The notes below the pieces were generated by a model. That model was not told where the DNA came from. It did not search any database and saw only the letters and a program-made list of their open reading frames with translations. Positions 1-7,316 of a DNA stretch of 55,192 nt are shown here, in pieces. The position numbers and the translations under genes are program-made. The stretch covers positions 1-55,192 of the forward strand of contig RAYF01000045.1 in assembly GCA_003611745.1 (NCBI GenBank), in the 5' to 3' direction. Every line of letters begins with the position of its first letter. The stretch's first letter is position 1. The stretch is from a bacterium D16-36 (lineage in GTDB: Bacteria > Bacillota > Clostridia > Lachnospirales > Lachnospiraceae).

Positions 1-1301
1 ATGACTGCATCTTTTTCAGCGGATTATCTGCCCTTGTCGTGTAGTAGGAATGGAGTTCTTTGAATTCATCTGCATGGGCTACTGCTGACTTTGCTGCCTG
101 GAACAGCCAGTATCTTAGCCGTTTGCGTCCCCTGTGGCTTATCTTTGTTTCTCCTTTATGCCTGCCGGAACTGCATGCTACCAGACCCAATCCACTTAAT
201 TTCTGTAGTTCCTTTACATCATCAAATCTCGAAATGTCCCCCATCTCTGCAAGAATTCCGGAAAGTGTATTTTCTCCGATTCCGGATATTTCCAGAATGT
301 TACCGGCATACGGTATTTCCTGACATTTCCGGTTGATCTGGTTCTCTATGGCAGCAAGTTCGGCATCCAGTTCCAGAATCCTTCCGACGAACCACTTTAC
401 AGCTGCCTTGCCTGCAACGGCTCCATCCTTAATCCCTACACTTGTTTTCGCATACCGTAAGATTTCCCCGGCTCTGCTGTAACCCCGTCCTCTGAGCTTG
501 GCATCATGCCAGATCTGTTTTATTCCATCTTCGCCAAGCAATATCAGATCCTTCGGGAATGGCGCCTGTTTCAGCAGTCCCAGACTGAATGCACCATCCA
601 CTTTACCCAACGCATCCTTATACTCCGGGAAATAAATCTTCATTTCCCTATGCATCCGGTTGATTGCCCGGACTCTGTCTTCATTCAGCTGCTCTCTGAA
701 CATTGATAACCTGCGAAGTTCCGCATAGAGTTTTTCCGGAAGGTATGGCATCCCAAAGTTACCATCCTTGACAAGATTTGCTATCAGTTTCGGATCCTTC
801 GTATCGTCCTTCAGCTGGCTGTTATCTTCAACCTCCTTTGTCTGCTTCACTGCATAAGGGTTTACCTGGACAACACTGATCCCATTTGAAATCATCCATG
901 TGGCAAGGCAGAACCAGTAGTGGCCTGTCGGCTCTAAGCCTAAAACAATCTGCTTTTTTCCATTCTCAGCAGCAATTTTTACTGCCCACTCCTTTGCGCT
1001 CTGGAAATCCCTCCGAATCATTGCCAAACGGAAATGCGGACTTGCTGAGTTCCCTTCCCCTGGTATCAATTGCCCTCATATAGTGTGTTTCACTGCCTAC
1101 ATCGCATCCTAAGATAAGCATGTCATCACTGATAAAAGAGAGTTTTTTATTTTTATCAAACTTACCATTGGTTTCCAACTCATGCCAGGTTGAAGCTGTA
1201 AGGCTATCCCTGATTACCTCCGCTTTCTTCAAAAGCTCCTGCTGTTCAAAAATATTTGCTGTTCCTACTTGATTTTTCTTCTTTGTCCCTTTAACATTCA
1301 T
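1..1301 (-). pseudogene. IS110-family transposase, frameshifted and cut by the window edge
   Basis: The N-terminal part (1301 to about 1005) reads ILGCDVGSETHYMRAID, the first acidic block of the IS110 DEDD (RuvC-like) domain. A one-base excess near 1003-1006 moves the frame. After it the protein continues without a stop to base 1: SAKEWAVKIAAENGKKQIVL, then LEPTGHYW, VQVNPYAVKQ and the C-terminal transposase-20 motif EISGIGENTLSGILAEMGDI followed by RFDDVKELQKLSGL. The shift stops the first frame at 966. The family moves by RNA-guided DEDD recombination; this copy is inactive unless the shift is a sequencing error or is bypassed. The C-terminus lies outside the window. Confidence 0.9.
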
Positions 1302-1304
1302 TTT

Positions 1305-1377
1305 AGATACCTCTTGTATTCTTTAGATTTTTACCAACTGCCAGGTCAGTAATAATCTAAATTTACTTGAGGTATTT
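1305..1377 (-). ncRNA. Structured leader of the IS110 element, candidate bridge RNA segment
   Basis: Directly upstream of the transposase start two nested stems form: outer ATACCTC (1307-1313) with GAGGTAT (1369-1375), inner TTTAGATT (1322-1329) with AATCTAAA (1354-1361), leaving an internal loop and a 24-nt apical loop. IS110-group elements are known to transcribe a bridge RNA from the non-coding end upstream of the transposase. Position and fold fit, but the full RNA and its target and donor loops were not resolved. Confidence 0.35.
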
Positions 1378-1594
1378 TTGTGTGTCAATCTCTTGACCTA
1401 TTTAAAGTATACAGGAAGCTTCCTATAACAAGGAGCTAGAACGGGTATCAAGCCTTTATAATGAAAAACAGGACTTTAATTTCATCTGCAGGGGTTGGAG
1501 CGTAAAGCGCAAATTTTCCGCCTTGCAGATATAGGAAAGTCTTTGTTTGATATTAAAGAACTTAGTCCCCATTGTACTAGCAAAATTATTCCAT

Positions 1595-1713
1595 CTGTGC
1601 GGTTGCGATTCATGACAATCCATCTCTTTGCAATTCGCAAACCATTCAAGCAAACGCCAGCCACAACAAAATCAGCTGCCTCTGAAAACTTGCCATGAAT
1701 CGCAACCGCACAG
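1595..1713. repeat. 20-bp perfect inverted repeat with 79-bp spacer
   Basis: CTGTGCGGTTGCGATTCATG at 1595-1614 is the exact reverse complement of 1694-1713. The arms would close a large hairpin. No transposase or known RNA is recognised between them; it may be a remnant of a small mobile element. Confidence 0.6.
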
Positions 1714-1720
1714 GTAGTAT

Positions 1721-2149
1721 TTATTTCTTTTTTACCGCCATCCTCCTGCGTATCCACCGGATAACTAATCCGATCACAAGACCCTGCAGGGCAGGAACAA
1801 ATGAATACAGGCCCATCTCCAGATCAGGGGTATTCCATGTATTCCATTTCCCATTCGCCACAATATTCGCAAGCTGAAATGAAAGAAATCCCCCAAGTAT
1901 CTCCATCACTCCAAAAAAGAACGGCAGATAATATTTAATAGAATCCTCCCGCATACCATATACTAGGTTCACCACTAAGGCGCAAACCGGCAGAATGAGA
2001 TAAAATGACAGCACGGCATAGCCAAATGCAGCCGAATTAGTTGGAATAAACCAAAAATATCCAACTATAAACAACCATATGGCAATATAAATAGCCAAAA
2101 ATATGTTGCTCCAAATAACATTAAAACATCTCTGCAAAAAGTCCCTCAT
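1721..2149 (-). CDS. Hypothetical four-TM membrane protein
   Basis: I do not recognise a family. The protein of about 142 aa begins MRDFLQRCFNVIWSN and has four hydrophobic segments (roughly residues 15-35, 43-65, 77-97 and 112-128), ending in a basic tail RRRMAVKKK. The start at 2149 is chosen because GGAG lies 6-7 bases upstream; an upstream start at 2179 is open but lacks a ribosome site. It is the last gene in a run of minus-strand genes, and its end lies close to the inverted repeat at 1595-1713. Confidence 0.6.
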   Translation of the reverse strand: MRDFLQRCFNVIWSNIFLAIYIAIWLFIVGYFWFIPTNSAAFGYAVLSFYLILPVCALVVNLVYGMREDSIKYYLPFFFGVMEILGGFLSFQLANIVANGKWNTWNTPDLEMGLYSFVPALQGLVIGLVIRWIRRRMAVKKK

Positions 2150-2257
2150 TTTAATCTCCATTTCTACAAGCATTAACAAATCACTTATGCCCTGTCAGAT
2201 AAACCATTAAAATATCTACAGCATCAGCCAAGGGCAAAATACACTTTGACCCTGACA

Positions 2258-3034
2258 TCATAATATATCATTCTGAAGATATTCCTCCATGAATGAGCGC
2301 AGCTCCTCAAATTGTTTACAGGTCTTAGGGTTATCTGAAGGAAAATTCAAAATTTTATCTAAATACCCCTGTTCTTTTACTGCCAGACGGCTCTCTGGAT
2401 AGACAAGCTCAAAAACCAATGCCGCATGCCCTACAATATTATCCACACAGGTACGTTTCAAACTGCGCAAAACGGCATGTTTTCCAAAAAACTCATTCAT
2501 AACTTCTTCCGTCACTACAGCATTTCTTAACTCCTCCGTGCTGACATTATAAATTACCTCCAGCGGCACATCATGATTTACTTTCAGAATATCAATCTTA
2601 TCTGCATCCCGCAGAATGTCGCAAAACATCTTTGTGCGCTCATCCAGCCCTTCCTCAACACGGTATGCACTATGATTATAAACTGCCGTCCGGATAATGC
2701 GGTACTCATCATCCTGCTCATGAATTGCCAGATAATCGTGGATTCTGCCTTCATCAAACAAAATTTCCACCGCATAGTGTGCATGGTCAATAGATTCAGC
2801 ATCAGAAAAAGTTCCATACTTCCTTAACTGTTCAAATCTTCCCACATCATGAAGCATACCGATGCTCCATGCCAGATCTGCATCTGCAGCGCTAAGATCC
2901 AGGCTAGTTGCAATCCTGCGGCATAAACCCGCCACACGGTATGTATGGTCTATTTTTAATTTAATTTTGCCATCGGAACAATCATAGCGGCCCGTGTATT
3001 CTGCAAAAGCATCTAACACTTTCTGACAATCCAT
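2258..3034 (-). CDS. HD-domain phosphohydrolase
   Basis: A metal-dependent HD hydrolase of about 258 aa. The motif residues are visible: KIDHTYRV (first His), MLHDVGRF (the HD doublet) and ILRDADKIDI (last Asp). Proteins of this type hydrolyse nucleotide or phosphate esters; the substrate cannot be told from the sequence. The start at 3034 (MDCQKVL) follows a GGGGAT ribosome site, the same arrangement as sppA in this window; the frame stays open to 3118 but that extension looks like leader. It appears to be a stand-alone gene downstream of the AIM24-like gene. Confidence 0.8.
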   Translation of the reverse strand: MDCQKVLDAFAEYTGRYDCSDGKIKLKIDHTYRVAGLCRRIATSLDLSAADADLAWSIGMLHDVGRFEQLRKYGTFSDAESIDHAHYAVEILFDEGRIHDYLAIHEQDDEYRIIRTAVYNHSAYRVEEGLDERTKMFCDILRDADKIDILKVNHDVPLEVIYNVSTEELRNAVVTEEVMNEFFGKHAVLRSLKRTCVDNIVGHAALVFELVYPESRLAVKEQGYLDKILNFPSDNPKTCKQFEELRSFMEEYLQNDIL

Positions 3035-3187
3035 AGAAATCCCCATTTCTGTAAGGTGAACTCCGTTCATCCCTGTTCTATTGCACATAACAAATTTGTG
3101 ACAAGCGTATGTAGACACAATAATTGCGAAAAAACATAGTCCTCTTTGTGAAAAATATTCTTTTCACGCCAAAAACTCCGCCTCAAA

Positions 3188-3868
3188 TTATCTGCCAGGA
3201 ATTAACCGTGCAATCCTTCCTGCAAATTCATTGAAATTCTGTGTCTGTAAAATAACCTTTCCCGGGCCTGTCAATTTGGTTAAAAATAAACCTTCACCGC
3301 CCAAAAAAATATTTTTCAGCCCCTTTACCGTCTCAATCTCATACTGTACTGTTTTCTGAAAACCGACCACATTTCCTGTATCTACTTTAATTACCTCACC
3401 CGGTGCAAGGTCTTTTATCACCTTATCTCCATCAATCTCTAAAAATACCATGCCCTGCCCTGAAATTTCCTGCAAAATAAATCCCTCTCCGCCAAACAAA
3501 CCACTGGAAAACTTCTTTGTAAAGGTAATATTTAAATTAACACTAGGCTCAGCACATAAAAAGGCCCCTTTCTGGCAGATTAAGCCGCCAGACTCCCCTA
3601 CATTAACCGGAAGGATTTCCCCAGCTACCGTAGATGCAAATGCAACCATGGCACCAGCCGCCTGCGCGGTATAATGTGCCATAAACATAGACTCCCCAGC
3701 AAACATACGCCCAACACCTTTTAAAATACCGCCATTCGTATTTGTATCCATGGCAATTCCACCTGACATCCACGCCATCCCGCCTGATTGCGTGTACATC
3801 GATTCTCCTGGCTGGTCAAACAATACTTCCACTGCCGGCATTGTGTTTCCAATAAGTTTATACTGCAT
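3188..3868 (-). CDS. AIM24 / TIGR00266 family protein
   Basis: A 226-aa glycine-rich, beta-strand-rich protein matching the AIM24 (DUF124, TIGR00266) pattern: SMYTQSGGMAWMSGGI, then a long repeat of short strands with GGEGFILQ and a near-copy GGEGLFLTKLTGPGKV, giving an internal duplication typical of the fold. The biochemical role of bacterial members is unknown. ATG follows GAGGAAGAA. The gene sits after a clear terminator of the upstream SpoIIQ-like gene, so it probably has its own promoter in 3869-3996. Confidence 0.8.
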   Translation of the reverse strand: MQYKLIGNTMPAVEVLFDQPGESMYTQSGGMAWMSGGIAMDTNTNGGILKGVGRMFAGESMFMAHYTAQAAGAMVAFASTVAGEILPVNVGESGGLICQKGAFLCAEPSVNLNITFTKKFSSGLFGGEGFILQEISGQGMVFLEIDGDKVIKDLAPGEVIKVDTGNVVGFQKTVQYEIETVKGLKNIFLGGEGLFLTKLTGPGKVILQTQNFNEFAGRIARLIPGR

Positions 3869-4190
3869 TTCTTCCTCATTTCTGCATCACTCTTCCTGCA
3901 CACAAATCTGTGTTGTGATGCGAACACAAACCTGTTATGTGAATTTCATTCTTTGAAGCAAAACACCCGCAAAAATATCCCAATGCTGTAAAACAGTAAA
4001 AAATAGCGGGCATGCTTTTGCACACCCACTATTATATCATAAAATCATCTACTTTAAAATCTAAATTATTAGAAATATTTACTGTTCTTTGAAGCTGCAT
4101 ATGATAAATTTTTGTTCAGAACATGCTTAATTTCTTAGGTGAATAGAATCTTCTGAACCAAAATTAGTAACTTTATTTTCCATCAGTCCC
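3869..4190. other. Intergenic region between AIM24-like and SpoIIQ-like genes
   Basis: Contains the terminator at 3997-4030 and, between it and 3868, room for the AIM24-like promoter, although no convincing -35/-10 pair is seen. Nothing else is recognised. Confidence 0.5.
3997..4030 (-). terminator. Rho-independent terminator after the SpoIIQ-like gene
   Basis: On the minus strand AGTGGGTGTGC-aaaa-GCATGCCCGCT forms an 11-bp stem (three G-U pairs) followed by ATTTTTT. Confidence 0.75.
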
Positions 4191-5018
4191 TTACCTTAAA
4201 AGCAAAAGAGGATCCACCGTCTCCTTCCCCTCATTTACCTGAAAATAAAGGTTGCTGCCCTCTTCGGAAAAATACTTTGTCGGCTTCGCGATAGTTCCAA
4301 TAACATCGCCCTCTTTCAGCTCATCCCCTTTATTGACAGATATATTATCCAACTGCCCGTACGCTACTGTAAAATCACTTCCAATATCTGTAGTTACAAC
4401 TGTACCCAATTCATCATCTTTTTCAATTTTCGTCACTCGGCAGTCAGCCGCAGCCTTGACATTCGTTCCTTTTTTAGCAGAAATCACAATGCCAGGGTTA
4501 CATTTATACTGTGCAAGCGTTTTAAAATAGACGGTATTATTCATGCTGTATTTTAAAATCACATCTCCCTGTACAGGCCAGAGAAGACCTGCGCTTTCAT
4601 GAAAAGAATGTTTAATTTGGTTTGCCGCAGCTGATACAGGTTTAGACTGAGTCTTCTGGCTCACTTTCGACACTGTTTTTTCCTTCTTGGCTTTGTTCTC
4701 CTTCTTTTTGGAATCAGTACTGCTTTTATCTTTCCCGCTATCTACAGAAACCGGCTTGTCCTCTTTCTTCAGGATATTCTCTGACACCTTCGCATTTGTC
4801 TGTGCTGTATCCTTATCCTGCCTGACATCTGGCGAAGCCGTTACTTTGGCGGTAGTGTCCGGCATTTCTGTAGCGATATCCGCCATCAGCTTGCTATCAC
4901 TGTCTGTACTTTTGTTATGGTAATAAACGGCACCCACCGCTATAATTGCCACAAGCAATGTACACGCAGAAATATAAAAGCCTTTTTTCTTCCAAAATGA
5001 TTCCTTCTCTTCAAACAT
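4191..5018 (-). CDS. SpoIIQ-like membrane protein with degenerate LytM (M23) domain
   Basis: About 275 aa: short cytoplasmic N-terminus, one TM (FYISACTLLVAIIAVGAVYY), a charged Lys/Ser-rich linker, then an M23/LytM fold from about residue 145. Fold landmarks are present (PVQGDVILKYS, GIVISAKKGTNVKAAADCRV, GDELKEGDVIGTIA), but the metal ligands are gone: the HxxxD site reads NPGIVI, YGHL reads YGQL and HxHxE reads NLYFQV. This layout matches SpoIIQ, the forespore partner of SpoIIIAH in the engulfment channel. Start 5018 has GGAGGAG 6 bases upstream; the frame opens at 5033. SpoIIQ identity is an inference; a generic non-catalytic M23 protein is the alternative. Confidence 0.65.
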   Translation of the reverse strand: MFEEKESFWKKKGFYISACTLLVAIIAVGAVYYHNKSTDSDSKLMADIATEMPDTTAKVTASPDVRQDKDTAQTNAKVSENILKKEDKPVSVDSGKDKSSTDSKKKENKAKKEKTVSKVSQKTQSKPVSAAANQIKHSFHESAGLLWPVQGDVILKYSMNNTVYFKTLAQYKCNPGIVISAKKGTNVKAAADCRVTKIEKDDELGTVVTTDIGSDFTVAYGQLDNISVNKGDELKEGDVIGTIAKPTKYFSEEGSNLYFQVNEGKETVDPLLLLR

Positions 5019-5051
5019 ATCGTTCTCCTCCATTCTGCATATAATAAACTT

Positions 5052-5076
5052 AGCACCCCGATTCTATCGGAGTGCT
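5052..5076 (-). terminator. Weak hairpin, possible terminator after the RDD gene
   Basis: AGCACTCCGAT-aga-ATCGGGGTGCT on the minus strand gives an 11-bp stem, but the following AAGTTTATTATA is a poor U-tract. It may be an attenuator rather than a terminator. Confidence 0.3.
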
Positions 5077-5255
5077 ACGATATCATCTGTTAGTATTTTT
5101 AACAGATAATTTGACTTTATACATTTTTCCTGCAAATGAAAGAAACAATTTGTATAATACATTTTTAAGGAAGAGATGATTTAATCAGCGTTTCCTTAAA
5201 TATAATAATGGTGCCTTGAAAGAAGCAGCTGCCATCCCTCCTGCTTTTACTGATT

Positions 5256-6056
5256 TCATTCTGACAGATCCTCTTCTGTCTTTTGTAAATCCTGCTGCGG
5301 AATCACCGGCCCATGCGCCTGCGGTACACTCTTCTGGGGCACTGCTGAATTATTTCCCTGCGGCATATTCTGCTGCAGTACCTCCGGTTCATTCCTCCTC
5401 TGCATATCCTGCTGGGACATTGCTGGATTATTTCTCTGCGGCATATCCTGCTGCGGTACTGCTGGCCCATTCCCTCTCTGCATATTCTGATTCGTATATT
5501 GCCCTCTACCTGCTGCTCCTGCTTGATATGGCGGCATTTGAGTATTCGCAACGGTATAGCGTACTGTATTATATGTGACTGGCACAGGCACTGCCACTGT
5601 CTTCTGATGATAATATACCACATATGTGTCACTTAAAATATCATGAAGCCCCCGTTTCGTCTTATCTGCACCAATCATAATATACCCAGCATATAAAATC
5701 AGTGCAGACAAAAACTTTCCGACACTCTCACGAAATACGATTTCAAAAAAAGTCGGCCTGCGGTCCTCTGTGCTAACCACACGAATCTGTAACAGTTTTT
5801 TCCCAAGAGTAGAACCTGTATAATAAGTCAACAAGACAAAATATGCCGTCTTTAACAAATATAGAACAATATCATATGCCGAATACTGGAAAATAAAATC
5901 CTGCAGCAAAAAATCTGCTGTTCCGCTTAATGAGGCAATCCACATTGGAATGCGAATCACAAGCAGTAAAGCTCCAACAATAATCCAGTCGATAAGATAT
6001 GCTGACAGACGGACAAAGAAACCCGCATAAACCTGAGAGTCTGTATTATTTTGCAT
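5256..6056 (-). CDS. RDD family membrane protein with Gln/Pro/Asn-rich repeat tail
   Basis: A 266-aa protein. Residues 10-150 form an RDD domain: AGFFVRLSAYLIDWIIVGAL in the first TM, then GSTLGKKLLQIRVV and KTKRGLHDILSDTYVVY, the Arg and Asp positions typical of the family, with three to four TM segments. From about residue 175 the tail is low complexity, with imperfect units of about 15 residues of the type GNNPAVPQQDMPQR. RDD function is poorly known. Its start overlaps the end of sppA by 11 bp, so the two are translationally coupled. Confidence 0.8.
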   Translation of the reverse strand: MQNNTDSQVYAGFFVRLSAYLIDWIIVGALLLVIRIPMWIASLSGTADFLLQDFIFQYSAYDIVLYLLKTAYFVLLTYYTGSTLGKKLLQIRVVSTEDRRPTFFEIVFRESVGKFLSALILYAGYIMIGADKTKRGLHDILSDTYVVYYHQKTVAVPVPVTYNTVRYTVANTQMPPYQAGAAGRGQYTNQNMQRGNGPAVPQQDMPQRNNPAMSQQDMQRRNEPEVLQQNMPQGNNSAVPQKSVPQAHGPVIPQQDLQKTEEDLSE

Positions 6057-7056
6057 AATATTTCAACACCCCATTTCCTTTGTTTTCCAAAATATCTGTC
6101 GCGAGGTCTATGTCCGATTTCGGCACAATTTCTTCAATTGCCCCAAATAAAGTACCCAAAAAGCTTCCCATCTCATCTTCTGGGGCATAAAACAAAATAT
6201 CCGGATTACAGCCGATTTCGCTTGTAAATTCTCTCTTTTCCTCTTCTAATGTCCCAATTTCATCAATCAAAAGATTCTGTTTTGCCTGTTTTGCAGAATA
6301 AATACGCCCATCTGCCAGTTCCCTGACAAGCGCCTCGTCCATTCCGCGCCCTTCTTTTACAATGTCTACAAACTGGTCATAGGCTTCATCCACTAAGCTT
6401 TGCAGGATTTCAGACTGCTCTTCTGTTAAATCCAATCCAGATGAGCCCATAGCCTTATTTTTACCGCTTGTAATATCAATTTCCTTAATTCCAAGTTTAT
6501 CGTACAAATCCTTACAATTTACCAGAGAAACAATAACACCGATAGAACCAGTCCAGCAGTTACGGTTTGCATAAATTTTGTCAGCCGCCATCGCTATATA
6601 ATAGCCGCCGGAACAAGCTTCCGACGCAAAATATGCCCAGATAGGGCGATTTGTATTCCGCTTATATTCCATCAGCCTCATATATAATTCATCGGACTGG
6701 TAAACCGCCCCACCGGGGCTGTCCACATATAAAAGAATGCCTTGATTCAGATCAGATTTTTCCATCTGTTCAATGTAATTCATATACAAATTGTGGTTAT
6801 ATCCTGTAGATACAAACCGGCTGGACGAAGCGCCAATCTCCCCTACAATATTCAATACCCCAATAAATTCATTGTCCGGCAGCACCACACTGTCAGCCAG
6901 TCCATACTCCACAAATTTTTCAAAGGCAGAGCCAAAATTTTTAGTATTCTTTTCAAAAAATGTATTAAGCAATACATTTGATACAATGCCTGTAACGCCG
7001 ACAGCGATTATAACTATGCCTGTAATAATAATCCCAATCAACTGTTTCTTTTTCAT
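6046..7056 (-). CDS. sppA: Signal peptide peptidase SppA (S49)
   Basis: About 336 aa, the size of single-domain Gram-positive SppA. One N-terminal TM (LIGIIITGIVIIAVGVTGIV) anchors it. The protease core shows YVDSPGGAVYQSDELY, the nucleophile Ser in EACSGGYYIAMAAD (about residue 149) and the general-base Lys in the SGKNKAMGS region some 50 residues later. It degrades cleaved signal peptides and other membrane peptides. Start 7056 (MKKKQ) is preferred because GGGGA lies just upstream. It is coupled to the RDD gene downstream and separated from glgP by a terminator. Confidence 0.92.
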   Translation of the reverse strand: MKKKQLIGIIITGIVIIAVGVTGIVSNVLLNTFFEKNTKNFGSAFEKFVEYGLADSVVLPDNEFIGVLNIVGEIGASSSRFVSTGYNHNLYMNYIEQMEKSDLNQGILLYVDSPGGAVYQSDELYMRLMEYKRNTNRPIWAYFASEACSGGYYIAMAADKIYANRNCWTGSIGVIVSLVNCKDLYDKLGIKEIDITSGKNKAMGSSGLDLTEEQSEILQSLVDEAYDQFVDIVKEGRGMDEALVRELADGRIYSAKQAKQNLLIDEIGTLEEEKREFTSEIGCNPDILFYAPEDEMGSFLGTLFGAIEEIVPKSDIDLATDILENKGNGVLKYYAK

Positions 7057-7214
7057 TATAGTCCCCATTTCTGTGCTGCCATAAAATTTTTTCTATTATT
7101 CGTAATCCTCCATGCCGCCTATGGCGGCTCAAATAGTGAAGAAAAATGCTGTTTTTGCATTTTCACACTATGCACTCCTCCATCAACATCAGGCAGCACG
7201 CAGATGCAAATGGA

Positions 7215-7250
7215 AAAACTGGCGGCACATCAAAAATGAATGTCCGCCAG
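7215..7250 (-). terminator. Rho-independent terminator after glgP
   Basis: Minus strand: CTGGCGGACAT, an 8-nt loop, then ATGTGCCGCCAG followed by TTTTTCC. A second GC-rich palindrome (GCCGCC-tat-GGCGGC, 7114-7128) lies just beyond. Confidence 0.8.
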
Positions 7251-7316
7251 CTCTATTTTCAATAATCTAAAGTAGAGAACAAAATGCCCTGCATATAGTC
7301 ATTGTACATACCAGAT

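Larger units (their letters stand above)
1302..1720. other. Gene-free stretch next to the IS110 element
   Basis: It holds the structured leader, a 12-bp palindrome AGGAAGCTTCCT at 1413-1424 that could mark the element end, and a long-spaced 20-bp inverted repeat at 1595/1694. The short open frames here have no recognisable protein and no good ribosome site. Confidence 0.5.

Noticed and set aside
1456-1757. Two overlapping minus-strand frames of 65 and 91 codons
   Set aside because: They run through the inverted repeat, lack ribosome sites and resemble no family.
7136-7168. GAAAAATGC/GCATTTTC hairpin as a repeat family with 23192 and 24600
   Set aside because: Only short A/T-rich arms are shared; flanks and loops differ, so a common element is not supported.
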